64,000 nt of DNA from positions 22,328,085 to 22,392,084 of the forward strand of contig CM041546.1 in assembly GCA_023238725.1 (NCBI GenBank), read 5' to 3'. The notes below the pieces were generated by a model. That model ran no database searches, had not been told where the DNA came from, and saw only the letters and a program-made list of their open reading frames with translations. Shown here piece after piece: positions 1 through 11,319 of the stretch. Made by a program: the position numbers and the translations under genes. The DNA comes from Scortum barcoo (taxonomy: Eukaryota > Chordata > Actinopteri > Centrarchiformes > Terapontidae). The number at the start of each line of letters is the position of its first letter. The stretch's first letter is position 1.

Positions 1-199
1 CAAAGAAGCACAGATTATAGAGGAAAAAAAGGAATAAAAAGTCAAGTAGCAGAGCTTTATTTTCTCCTTTGTACCTCATTAATCATCTCATGACACCTCA
101 GGTTTATCTTGTGACCCTTTTTGTGACCCTAAACCATCTAACTGTATCGGACGTAAATAAACTAGCCCAGCCTCTGCTAATATAGCCATTTCTGTATTA

Positions 200-390
200 A
201 TAATCTATACTGTCAAGTAATATAATTACTGATTTTTTTTACTGCAGAATGTGTACTTTTTCTTCTGATACTTTGACACTTATTTTTGTATTTAAGTGGA
301 ATTTTGCTGGACTTGTACTTGTAATGGAATATTTTCACATAGTTGATACTTTTATTTAAATAATGGATCTGAATACTTCCTCCACCACTG
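200..390 (+). mobile_element. Fragment of CAGTGGTGG-type MITE (3' end)
   Basis: The segment ends in CTTCCTCCACCACTG at 376-390, the reverse complement of the CAGTGGTGGAA-like start seen in other copies in this window. The body is runs of ACTT/TACTTTT words typical of a short inverted-repeat element I recall as common in percomorph fish. It carries no open reading frame of its own. The left end is missing or too diverged to place. The CAGTG-type termini suggest a hAT-like non-autonomous transposon, which is an inference because no target duplication could be assigned. Confidence 0.5.
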
Positions 391-3194
391 AATATCACAG
401 TAAAACAATTCAATGCTGTCTTTCCTTTTAATATTATCACACGGGCTTTGGGTTGAATTACTTAAATGACACCAGTCTGGATATTGTAGCTACGTATCAG
501 CACATCATAAAGAGCATCAACAACACCACAGCGAACAGAAAGAGGAGATCAGGTTCTTCTTTAAGCTATCAAATTCTGCAAGGTCCAATAAAGTTTACCT
601 TCTCTTTGGCGACCGAGACACTTTAGTCCAGCTCAATAATCTCAATTGCCACTGCCTGCTCACATTAAGCCCACTGTATCGTACAGCAATGCAACACTTG
701 TAAAGATCTGTATAAGTAATACATATCACATGCTGAACGATGCATGCTCGTCAGACGGCTAAGGTTACCTTTGTGGTGACTGTTTGTCAATAATTGCACC
801 GTTTATACCTCTGGAAAGTTTCTGCATGATTTTTCTCCCTCTTTGGAAAATAATCATTGATGCAAATTTGTTTTGTTGTGGAGGCTATGATTCAGTCCAA
901 AATCGAGACCGGTCCGGTTTCCTCGCAGCCCAAATTGGCCTATTTTTCCTCCGAGAGGTCTCAGCGAGTGGGATTAAAAAACCAAAACTATTAAGTTCCT
1001 TGACTGAGCGCATTACTGTTTTGCCCTCGTGCGTCAACACTCTTATGGTTCTTATTTTCTTTTGATACATTGTTGGAGTGTTATCAAGCCATTAAAGGAG
1101 TAGAGTCTGCAAGTCTACCTGAATTGGTGAGCATACTTGAACCAGGAAAGACAAAATGCCTTTTTGTCCTCTGAGTTACAATTAGAGCAGATGGTAGCAT
1201 AAACTTGGATGGCTGTGTATATCTGCATTTAAAAATCTGAGTCTACCTTATGTTGCCAGAGCATTTGTAAGAACGGGGGCTATAGGTTGAAAACTTTTTT
1301 ACCTTTATTTTCAAAGGGATAAGGGAAACCATGTTGCTCCCTCTGGGATAGGGCTAGTCCCTGGAGATTAATGAGCCAGGCTACATTCTACAGACACACA
1401 GAGACGACTATTCTTCAAAGTGACAGATCAAGGGTTGGCACTTTAGGTATATTTCATTTGAATAAATAACTCTCTGTGGTGATCCATAGCGTCTCATTAC
1501 TTATCCCCACTGATGTCATTGCCACCGTCAACCAAAGTAAGAGCTGTAGAGGTTAAATATTGCTGTGTCTTCCTCCGAGGTTGGATCGACCGTTCCCTGT
1601 CTGTTAACAGTAAAATAAGGAAAGCAAATGGTCCATCATCAAGAAGCAGAAAAGCAATGATTTGTTCATGGCCTTCCAGTGCGGCCTGCACCAAATCATC
1701 CAGAACAGATGCCCTGATCCAGCTCGCTGGCATCTCAGCCCACCCTCCTCTCTCCTCGCTGGCTGGCTCTAGAGTCTGGGAATCAGGGATGCTGTCACTC
1801 ATCATCAGCCAGTCAAGTAGGAAGCCAGAGCTTTATATGGATGCCAAAGTGGAGAGGGTAAGAATGACAACAAGCTAGCGGCTATGAATCCCCAGCTGCT
1901 GGTGGTGTTATTTTTAGGAGCATTCATTCTTGTAAATTTACGCCCACTCCACTATAAAGACATAAATTTAAAGATTTGAATAAATAAATGTACTCATACA
2001 AGGGTGTATTTATGAATCTTCCCACAACACATAACATCTTGACCACAGATCAAATTCAGAGTGAAATTCATTCAGTCAGGCACTATTTTGCTTTGGGAAT
2101 ATTAAATGTTTCAATCAAAAGTCTTTGCATATTAAACAATGAACTGTGGATCCTCCTATAATAACATGAAGTAGTTAGTAACATGAACTATACTGACAGT
2201 AGATATTACACATGTATATACATGGTGTAGACAACTGGTACTTACTGGTACACTTTTTTTCCCAGCTATTTTTAGCCTGGGTACACAAATTAAAATATAG
2301 AATATTCACAGAATCTATTTTTCTATAGCTGTTAAATCCAATCCAGTTCAGTGAATTTGAGAATGATGAACTGAGGTTAATATATGTGTGAAGTAGCTCA
2401 GACTCTTATTCTATGCTTTAGTTCATCCAAATGTGGTATTTTATTTGACTGCTCATTTAACAAGGGTTGGAATGAACAAATATTTTTTTAATCCTGCAAA
2501 GATGATCTACTATTGGGGATTTATGTTTTCTGGAGCTGTCTTTGTTTGAAACTATCACATGGCAGTATAGGCATGTTTGGTCTGACTGAGAAGGTCTGAG
2601 AGCCTGATTCACTTCCTGACCACAGAGAGAAATCAATTCAACGGCTGTCATGGCCCTTCAATAAATCTGATGGCTCAATGCAGGAAGTGTGGAAGTGTTG
2701 TCCGACCATCCGGCATGAGTTTACTGCTGGTCTGTTGACATGTTCTCTGCTAACACTTTGAGGCAGCACCAGTCCAGCTTGAGGACATTGTTTTCATACA
2801 TTCTCAGAAAGCATTTGATATTTCTGAGAATCAACACACGGAGTCACAGTTTCGAGCATACGAACACTGTGTTCTTTCTGTAGTTTTTCTTCTTATTCTT
2901 ACAATGCATGTCCAAGCCCTGATTGACTGACAAAACCATAGTCCACTGCTCATACACCCTTGGATCCAGACACTTTCATCAGGCTTTCTTTTCCTCCACT
3001 GAGGCTTGGCAGTCATGTCGCCCATACACTGAGCACAGTGTGATCATGGTGGTCTTATGGACAGATTGTCCTTTGACTAATAATGGTAAAAAATATCCAA
3101 GCTGGATATGCAGAGTGACTTGACAGCTGTGGTGTGCCTGTACGTCCAGTTTTTAAGAATATCCCAATCTCACTTCTGTGTGAAGCTGGACGTC
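391..3194. other. Intergenic, no gene recognised
   Basis: Short open frames occur on both strands (largest about 120 codons at 1513-1878), but none resembles a known protein or has exon-like borders. AT content is high. The stretch around 840-1070 is less repetitive and somewhat CpG-containing, but I cannot assign it a role. Confidence 0.5.
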
Positions 3195-3212
3195 TAGCTG
3201 TGAATTCAGGAT

Positions 3213-3319
3213 GTCGAACTGTCCACCGACTATTGGCTGTTACTTGTAAGTGATGTCACATTCTAGCAGTGACGTCAATGGGCATTAAAGGCCGGCCAAT
3301 AGCGGGTGAACAGTTCAAC
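3213..3319. repeat. Imperfect inverted repeat (foldback) with CRE-like and CCAAT motifs
   Basis: A 25-base left arm (3213-3237) pairs with a right arm (3295-3319), matching at 21 of 25 positions. Inside, GTGATGTCAC (3250-3259) faces GTGACGTCA (3269-3277), so the palindromic character continues inward with a diverged middle. The right half holds a perfect cAMP-response-element core TGACGTCA (3270-3277). The outer arms hold opposed CCAAT boxes (ATTGG near 3232 and CCAAT near 3296). It sits just left of the modular repeat at 3380 and may be part of a foldback transposon. Confidence 0.6.
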
Positions 3320-3379
3320 TGACCTCACTACACTTTGCTATTTAACAGATGTAGACAAAAATAAGTAATTCCATTTAAA

Positions 3380-4115
3380 ATACTATAAGTCTAATATCCT
3401 CCTAGCGTCTCTGTGAGGCTGCATTTAGGAACAGTAGTGCTTTGAGCTAAATGCTAACGTCAGCATGCTAATATAGTCACAATGTCAATGCTATCATGTT
3501 CACATTAAGCAGGAAATGTTTACCATGTCCGTTTTGGTTTAACGTGTTAGCATACAAACCCTTGCTAATTAGCACCAGATACAAAGGCTCATGGGGGTGT
3601 TTGCAAGCACCAAGTCATAAATCAAAGTACTGGACAAACAGAAAGTTTGACCCGATGATATCACTAGATGAAAAGTCAAAGGAAAACCACAGTTATTACA
3701 ATTCATCCTGTGGGGACTATAAACATCTCTACCAAATTTCATGGCAATCCATACAAAAGTTGTTGAGACTCAAAACTAGAAATGTCAACCTGTTGGCGGA
3801 CGACGTTGGCGAAAAAGTTAGGGGAACACCGAAGTCATTAGGATTGTCTGGGAACTATGATTGTCTGAGCAATTTTGTGCCAATCCATCATCTAGATATG
3901 GACCTTTTCACACGATAAAGGAAAACCTGACCTAATGTAGGTGCCAGAGGAAAGTCTGGCTGTCACTACACTGATTAAGATGCATCCTCTGGGAACTGTG
4001 AATGGTTGTACATGATGTCATGGCAAGCTATCCAATTATTGCTGATATATCATTGTGGACAAAAGTTGTGGACGGACTGAACAGCTGACAGGCAGTCACC
4101 GCTAGCATGGCTAAA
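3380..4115 (+). repeat. Modular dispersed repeat, plus-strand copy
   Basis: The segment opens with an AGCTAAATGCTAACG-type block rich in GCTAA words. It continues as three related modules (about 3655-3800, 3805-3900, 3940-4065), each built around a 'gaaaagtca...atccatcc' theme: CAAATTTCATGGCAATCC, TCATTAGGATT and CATCCTCTGGG words recur. It ends in GCTAGCATGGCTAAAAA. I recall this as a repeat very common in acanthomorph genomes, and a second copy lies on the other strand at 28708-29185. An open frame of about 140 codons at 3496-3918 falls inside it and is probably chance. Confidence 0.65.
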
Positions 4116-6983
4116 AATAACAAAAATTAGAAGTGTAATTAACTGTTCTCATCCATTTCTTAATCAGAGGAAACTGAGGACTCTTGAGGGACACATAGCA
4201 CATCGTCTATGTGGGGGGGTTCCCCAACAATTCCCCTTCTTAAGGACACCTTGCAACCTGAAGGCACTGTATAAATAGACAGACTGTGGTAGAGAGAGAT
4301 GCTGCAGCAATCTGATCTGTCCCAGTTGTGTAGAATCGGTGAGAATGTGCTCTGGGTCTCCATGTCAAATTTGACTCCTGGAGAGTGCTTGGCTCAACTG
4401 TGAAAGGCTCTGAGTTACTAAACAGAGCCATTAGTGTTGGGTAGACTAGTGGTCTGGCCTCAGGGCCTTGCTGAGCGGCAGGGGTCCTGTGGTAGGAAGT
4501 CGTGGTCTGTAGAAGGCAGGCAAGGGGCTTGGGAAGCGTGAAGCCCAATACATATGGCCTGCTGGCTGGACCAGAGTACGAAAGAGATAGGGTGTCTGGG
4601 AAAATATGTGGATATTTTGGATTCATCACATTTGGTGACCACAAAAGACACTGAATCTCACTGTCCACCTTCCTCCAGCAGTCTCTTGAAAAGCCCAACC
4701 AGGGAATCACTTTTGTGTAGTATGCAAATGTTATTTCACCCACTCCTTTTTGCTTTCTCTCTGACTGTTTTCCATGCAGGAGAGAAATTGGAATGGTACA
4801 TTTATATGTTCTGTATATATTGTATATCATTAGCAGGTTATGTGAATATTAGTGTGTCACTCAACTTTTTGATCCTTGTCCAGTCGTGGCCTAGAACAGA
4901 ACAGATCAGCTCACCATCACTTCCTGTTCATTTGAATGTTAGATCCCACTGTAGCCAATACTGAAAACAGTTTGTCTGCTATTGAAAGTCAGTATAAAAA
5001 TTTATTTCATCGCTGTTTGCAGTCTTTGATTTTGTGAACTTATGACCATTGACTTTGGCTGAACACTGGGAATGCAAAAATAAAGTATTATTGATGAACT
5101 CATTTTTCACATTCAAATCTTAGCCATTTTTAGTTATTATCAGCTCAGTGCAGTAGCCATCAAAAGTCCATTCGGACCTGGGAAAATGGTTAAAACTAAC
5201 TAAAATCTAACAAACTAAAAATGTTTTCACTTTACTGGAATGAATTTTCACTTTACTGGAAAGAAACATCCTGGTGTGTTTTATAAGTGAAAAGCAAAAC
5301 ATACAGAAGAGAACTGTTAAAGATGTAGCATTACAACTCTAAAATTTAATAGTTTAGGTAGCATAGAATAACTATTTAGATTTCAAACAGTCATCGTTTC
5401 ATAAAAAAAACATCTCTATTGCGAGGGCCAGCAAGACTGTCAGGATATCCATGAACAGTCTCATTTTGGAAAGCTGTTTGGCTTACTGGTGACACTATCT
5501 GGAGGATAAGGTTTTCAGAATTGAAATTTAATCTTCTTTGCTGGCATGTTCATTTGTCTAAAGGTGGAGTTATGTCTCAAAGTTTGCCTCTCCATCCCTC
5601 CGTTTAGCCACATTCCTATTTTTCCCAGGCCCCTCTATTGCCCCTCCTGTCCACCAGATGCTTGCAGACTTTTTCTCCTGTCTCAGTCACCTCATTCCCA
5701 CATTCAGCCACTCCTGCCCTGGAGTAACACCTTCGTCTATTCCCATCACCTGACCTTTTCACCCGCCTGCTCACCTGTTTCCATGCAGCGCTTACACCAG
5801 TTTCTTACCAGTTTCTGCCAGGTTAGAGTCAGATTATCAAACCTGGAACCAGCTCCTGTATCTGCACCTGCCTGTCTGTCTGCCTGTGCCTTCGCTCTAC
5901 CTAGCCCCTAACCTACACTCTGGTTGATTAGCCTCTGGATCATTAGCCTTTGGCCTGCCTGCCATGAGCTGGCTAGCCCACTACCATTTCTTGTGTATAT
6001 GCCTCCCTTGAACCTTTTAAACCTTCAGTTGACCAGTTGAGGAGCCACCCTGGCATCCAGCGCCCACCTTCTGAAGAGACTCGCCTTTCCATTTTCAGGG
6101 GAATGCCAAGTAGAAAGCGTGGTCCCAAATGGTTCCCAATGCCATTGGCTTTCCCGGCACCATGGTCTCTCAGATGTTCAGTGCCATAGACCCTCCGTCA
6201 GATAAACCAGATCTCCAGTTGTTCACTCAACACCCAGATAGACCTCGAGTTAGCCCTCTCCACTGATACGCATTATATATACATATGTATTGAGTGCACT
6301 GTGTACGTTCATTCTTAGGAGGTTGGACTCCAACTTCAATTAGCCACATTTCTCCCAAGAATGTGACTTTGAATATGAGTGTATAGTTAGGAAGGTAATT
6401 TGACATTGTCAAGTCTCTCTTTATGCAAGTGGGTCTTCCCCCTCTCGTGTCCTTTCTATGTATGAGCTGTGGGTCTGGACAGAATCTGTACTTGTTTTGG
6501 AGAGGCCCAGCAGTTATCACTTCAAACACATACCACATCTTTTTTCGTCCAGAAGGGTTTTTACCTGTGGTTGCATGTACTTCCAACTCTAATGAAATCC
6601 CACAAACCTAAGGGCAACATAAAAAGCCAACTGCTAATTTGTTTACTTTCAACAGCTCCGTTCCCTTTCATGTGATCTGTGTTTGAGGAGCTTCTGGCAC
6701 CTGAAGGGAGTTTTCTTTGAGGTAAGGGTCAGCCAGACTATCCTCATCACCCCTGTGGCTCACTTTAGCCACACTGGACTGGACTGGGGGAAAGAACTCA
6801 AGCTGCGGTTGTGTATAATTCCTGGCGCACTGAAATGGTGATATCTTTGGAATAAAGGCTGTGGTGAGCAGTGAGATGGTGCCATGTATCAAATCCTGAT
6901 TGATTTTATCATTACATCAGTCTTCTTGATTGTTCATTGTCATCTCATGATGAAAATCCAACCATTCACCCGTTCGCTTCTTT

Positions 6984-6985
<2 letters not shown>
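4116..6985. other. Intergenic, no gene recognised
   Basis: A minus-strand open frame of 196 codons (4240-4830) has no recognisable domain and no exon signals. The stretch 5560-5900 is pyrimidine-rich and CCT-rich and resembles a decayed retroelement end, but I cannot define termini. Confidence 0.45.

Positions 6986-7018
<33 letters not shown>
6986..7018. repeat. (CA)n microsatellite
   Basis: About 16 uninterrupted CA units, read directly. Confidence 0.95.
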
Positions 7019-7020
<2 letters not shown>

Positions 7021-9870
7021 TTCACCCTTAAAAGTTACAATAATTCAAAGTTGCTGAGTGAATAAAGCAGCCCTGAAGTGTATCTCTACCTTAGACAAAT
7101 CAAATCAGTGGCATTAGTTCAGGAAGCAGTATATAAAATGAAACACCCTGGGCCTTTGGGCGATGACTGATGCTCCTGGTTTCTTTTTCCTCTTCCCGTT
7201 CTCCACCCTTTCTCTGCCCTCTCACTGTCCCTAAGGGAGAGGAGGAACATCTGAAGATGATCAGAGAGGGTAGATGCAGACTCTGACTATAAGGGGCCCA
7301 ACTGATGCAGCTAGAGTACAACAGACAGGGTCATCATATCTGTGGGGTCTTGGCAGGATGACTCATGCTGGGTTATATATTGGTCACAGCGGGGCTTCCA
7401 TTCCTGAGGTCGCCACACTTCTCAGAGGATCATCTTTCAAACCACCACAGGGCTAAATTTCACATGTGCGTGCTAACTTGTGTTACTTTCACCTAAGGAA
7501 GTGGGTAGGATGGTGATGGACCAGCAGGTGTTATCTGCTACTTAAAAATGAAGATGCCTTTCCCTCACAACATGAGATAGATAAATGGTTTTAGGGCAAA
7601 GTTACTGACCTGGCCAGCCCAGAGTTTAGAAAATAAATAGGTTTGGAAGGTGCATCTGTTTGCAGAGATAGAGATGATTTTTTACAGATGCATACTAAAC
7701 TGTGAACTTTAATAACCCTGAGGATGCTTTCTGCTGTTATTACGTGCACTTTGGTGTGCCCATATGAAGCCAAATCCTCCCTGTGCGCATAATGATAACC
7801 ATAAGTGAACAACATCCTCTTGGGAATACTTCATTTTCAGTCTGACCTCAGAACATACACATTGAGTTGGCTTCTGATCAACTTCAAACTACCATTAGTT
7901 CATTGTTAGAATACAAGACATTAGTATAATTTCTTCCTTCTCAAGGGGAGGCTCTTGCTTAAATCACATCAAATCAGATGATGCACCACTTACTGGATGT
8001 AATACACAGATGTGTTTTGGTCCGCTGGCCTCCTCATCGGAGGAGGCTGCAGCTCATCGGATGAGTCACCCTTCAATAACATCAATGAAATCTTCATTTT
8101 CATACTGGCATCGGTATGAGTTGTAATCTATTTGCTTGCAAAAAAACAAAATATCTGTCTTGTCCCTGCTTGTGTAATAGAAACCACGACCGCAGCACCA
8201 AGGACATTGGAAAAGAAAAAATACACTATGAGGATGCTCCAGCTAGCATGCATAATTTTTTATTCTTAAAAAGACAATAAAACTGGATAAAAAGTGGAGA
8301 TCCGGTGCTGCAAAGAGACATGCAGTCAACTTCTGTGGTGTGCAACTTTTTCTTCTTTTTGGTAAGTTAGCTGTAGACTAAATAAGTAATGTAAAAAGTA
8401 AAGTAAAAACAAACATAAAAGATTTAAACACTGATTTCTTAGCAAACATGAATTAACAATCTGAACAAATCCGAAAAAATCTGAAAATTTAAAACTTTGA
8501 AAATCTGAAAATTTATCAGCCACTATTTTCATAACCAATTATTTGTTACACTCATTTTTCAAACAAAAACAGTATGTGTTCTCTGGCGTCAGGGAGGATT
8601 TACTTCTTTTCTTTCTTGTACATCATTGTAAACTTTGTTGAAGACAAAACATTTGAAGACATTACCTTGGATTGGTATTTTTTCAATTTTCTGACCATTT
8701 AAAGATAAAAAAATTGAGCCATTAATAATTAAAGTAAAGTAAAGTAAAGTAAATATCTGATATCACAGTGTATAACTGAGGGGAATTCCAGGCTGTGATT
8801 TTGGTTTAAGTTTTTTCGAAAGAGGAACAACATTATTCTTATATCTATCCACACGGCGCTGTAGCACACTGTGTCCTCTCTAAGTGATTATCATTTACCA
8901 CTCATCGATCTTTACTGGCTTTTTATATTGCCTGTATAACACCAGCGGTACTATATTTTAATTCTCCTGCATGTGCTGGAGACTCCCCTGAAAACTCTGC
9001 ACTTCTATACATTTTGTCATTCCCGGAGCTTCGACTTTAACGTCCTGCCTTCAACACTTTAGGATTTATGGAGGAGCCATTCTAACATCCACAAGAGGTT
9101 TATGAACCCCAGTAAAATGTTATTTTGTTCAGTCTTCCAAATGGTCAGACCACAAACCATCCAATCGTGGCATTAACAGTCAGTATTGACCTGTTTTTCT
9201 GCTGCGGCCTGCTCCCATGGCATCCAGTCAAGACTCTGAAGACAGGCCTCCAGCCCAAACCTTTGCTTGCATGGAGAGAGCAAACTGAGCCAAGCACTTC
9301 TTATTCTACAATTGTCCAGAAATTTTGGACATCTTCCATGGTCTTTTATTGGTTCAGGCTCTTTGGACTCTTGCCCTGATCACAGCATCAAACTTTTAAG
9401 TTTCTGGGATGTTTCTGTGTGAACCAAGGATCACACAAGGTCAGAAATGTTAGAGCATTCCATGTGGTCTTTGCCATTTGTGTTTGTCTATGATCAAATC
9501 TTTGTTCGATACGCTACATTGAAGGCATGTTTTTCTCTGACTGAGGTGAATATGGTTATCGACAAGCAATCTTGGCGAACCTGCGGAGTTTTATGATTTT
9601 AACATTGAACAGAAGATTGAACTCTATAAAGTTCTCAGAATATTATATTTCAATAAGTAATAACTTTTGCATTGCCTATCATTATTTAATTTAAATGCAA
9701 TGTTCTATCAGATCGGACAATAGAAATTATATATTTAACTTGTCAATTTGAAGTCCTGCGTGAGTTTCATAGTTATCGACCGTTACGTTTGCCCATTATT
9801 ATTGTCTTACTGCTGCAGACTCTGATGCGTACTTTGAAACCACACAGAATCATATCTTTGCACAGTTCTT
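7019..9870. other. Intergenic, no gene recognised
   Basis: AT-rich single-copy-looking sequence with a short (AAAGT)n run near 8730-8752. The open frames present (up to about 84 codons) show no family resemblance. Confidence 0.5.
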
Positions 9871-9959
9871 GGCTCTTCCTCGTGATTGAAACTGACATGA
9901 ATGGAGACAAAATAGCACAGTGTCTCCATTCACATCAATTTCAATCATAAGGAAGAGCC
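9871..9959. repeat. Long near-perfect hairpin (38-bp arms, 13-nt loop)
   Basis: The left arm 9871-9908 starts GGCTCTTCC and ends ATGGAGAC. The right arm 9922-9959 starts GTCTCCATT and ends GGAAGAGCC. They are complementary at 33 of 38 positions, and all five mismatches are transitions. Read on the minus strand, four of the five become G-U wobble pairs, so a minus-strand transcript would fold almost without interruption. Total length is 89 nt. It could be a small foldback element, a local inverted duplication, or a hairpin RNA precursor. Nothing here decides between these. Confidence 0.8.
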
Positions 9960-11227
9960 TGTTAGATAACTTTCCATGCGGTTGTTTACAAGGACACTCT
10001 TTCCTCTTCTTCGGCTGATTGACAAGAAAACCTACCTACCTCTTAGTGGACAAACGTTACATAATAAATACAGCTTTACTGTTATTTTTATCTTGGGAAA
10101 ATCCCAGTCTATTTTTGTCTATTTCAAACGGCATCAACACCGTATGCAGTGTTATCATTTCCAATGAGCAATAAATCCTATGACAATCCTATGAGTGTGG
10201 TGCCTTAACATTTGGCGGAAAGAGCACAGCATCTTAAACTGTACAAGTGAGAAATACATTTTCCCACCACAAAAGGATTACATGAAGGAGACATGACTAG
10301 AAACAGGCAGTGGTTTGACATAGAAATAGCACAGTGGAAAGTGAGGCTGTTGTGGTTGGGGTGGTGGAGGGCTGAGTACTTTTGCCTTTAGCAGCAGTGA
10401 CCCAGGTTCAATTCTCAACTCATAACAAGAGGGCTTCAACTGTTAGTGTAATTAAATGTTTTTTCTAATTAAGCATTATTACACTATATCTAGCATTGAC
10501 TGCTTAATCCTCACCAAATCATTAGACACCTAGTCTTAATGTAATTATTAGCCTATGCCTGCTATAATTGTCACCTTAAAGCTACTATAAGCAATATTAT
10601 CATAAAAGCAAAAGAGTGTATAATATAGAAGGACTTTCTTGTAGGTATGTACCTGTAGAGAATTACCACCTGACTCTGCAGTACCCATTTTTAGCATTTA
10701 TGAACTTACCATTTTGGTTTCAGTGGCCACAAGTTTATTGTTTCGGTTCAAATGTGTTACTCTTTGTAGGACAGTTTTCAGCAGCAGACAGCTGCTTTCA
10801 ATGAAAAAACTCAGATGAACCCCAAGTACACTGCCTACACAGCACCAAACAGATTGGAGCTTTCTGGTGAACATAGTGGAGCATTTCATAGCTAAAGAGC
10901 AGACGTTGCTTGAGACTAAATCAGAGCTTAAAAAACACAGAAAACTCAACTCAGAAAGAATGTTAATGTCACACCGTCCATTAACACGTTCATCGCATCC
11001 CGTATCCATTTTATAAGTCGAGAATATGTTTCTCTTCTGTTTACGGCTCTTTACAGTGCCCTTTGGTGTCCAAATAAAATTAATAACTGCAGATTTAACA
11101 AGTTCTGATATTCGTTTGACTGAACCAGCAGATACTGTAAAGAAAATGACAAAAGGTCAGTCTCGGTTCTCTTCCATCGGATTTGTGAGGTTTCTTTGTG
11201 ATGAGAATACACTTGGCGCAACCTTGA
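9960..11227. other. Intergenic, no gene recognised
   Basis: AT-rich sequence with only short open frames. No repeat or gene family recognised. Confidence 0.5.
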
Positions 11228-11319
11228 CAAACCTTCCTTTATTATTTATGATGACAGATGGGACTCAACTAACCTCAAACCTTCCTTTATTATTTATGCA
11301 CAGATGGGACTCAACTAAC
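11228..11319. repeat. 48-bp tandem duplication
   Basis: Two adjacent near-identical units start at 11228 and 11276. Both begin CAAACCTTCC and both contain CAGATGGGACTCAACTAAC. The second lacks three bases (ATG) present in the first. Both lie inside a chance open frame. Confidence 0.85.

Noticed and set aside
3496..3918. 140-codon plus-strand frame
   Set aside because: Lies wholly inside the modular dispersed repeat and shows no protein-like character.
4240..4830. 196-codon minus-strand open frame
   Set aside because: No conserved motif, no membrane or signal features, and no exon borders.
5546..6210. Possible retroviral-type or LTR element end
   Set aside because: CCTGCCTG-rich wording resembles fish LTR ends, but no TG...CA boundaries, primer-binding site or coding remnant could be found.
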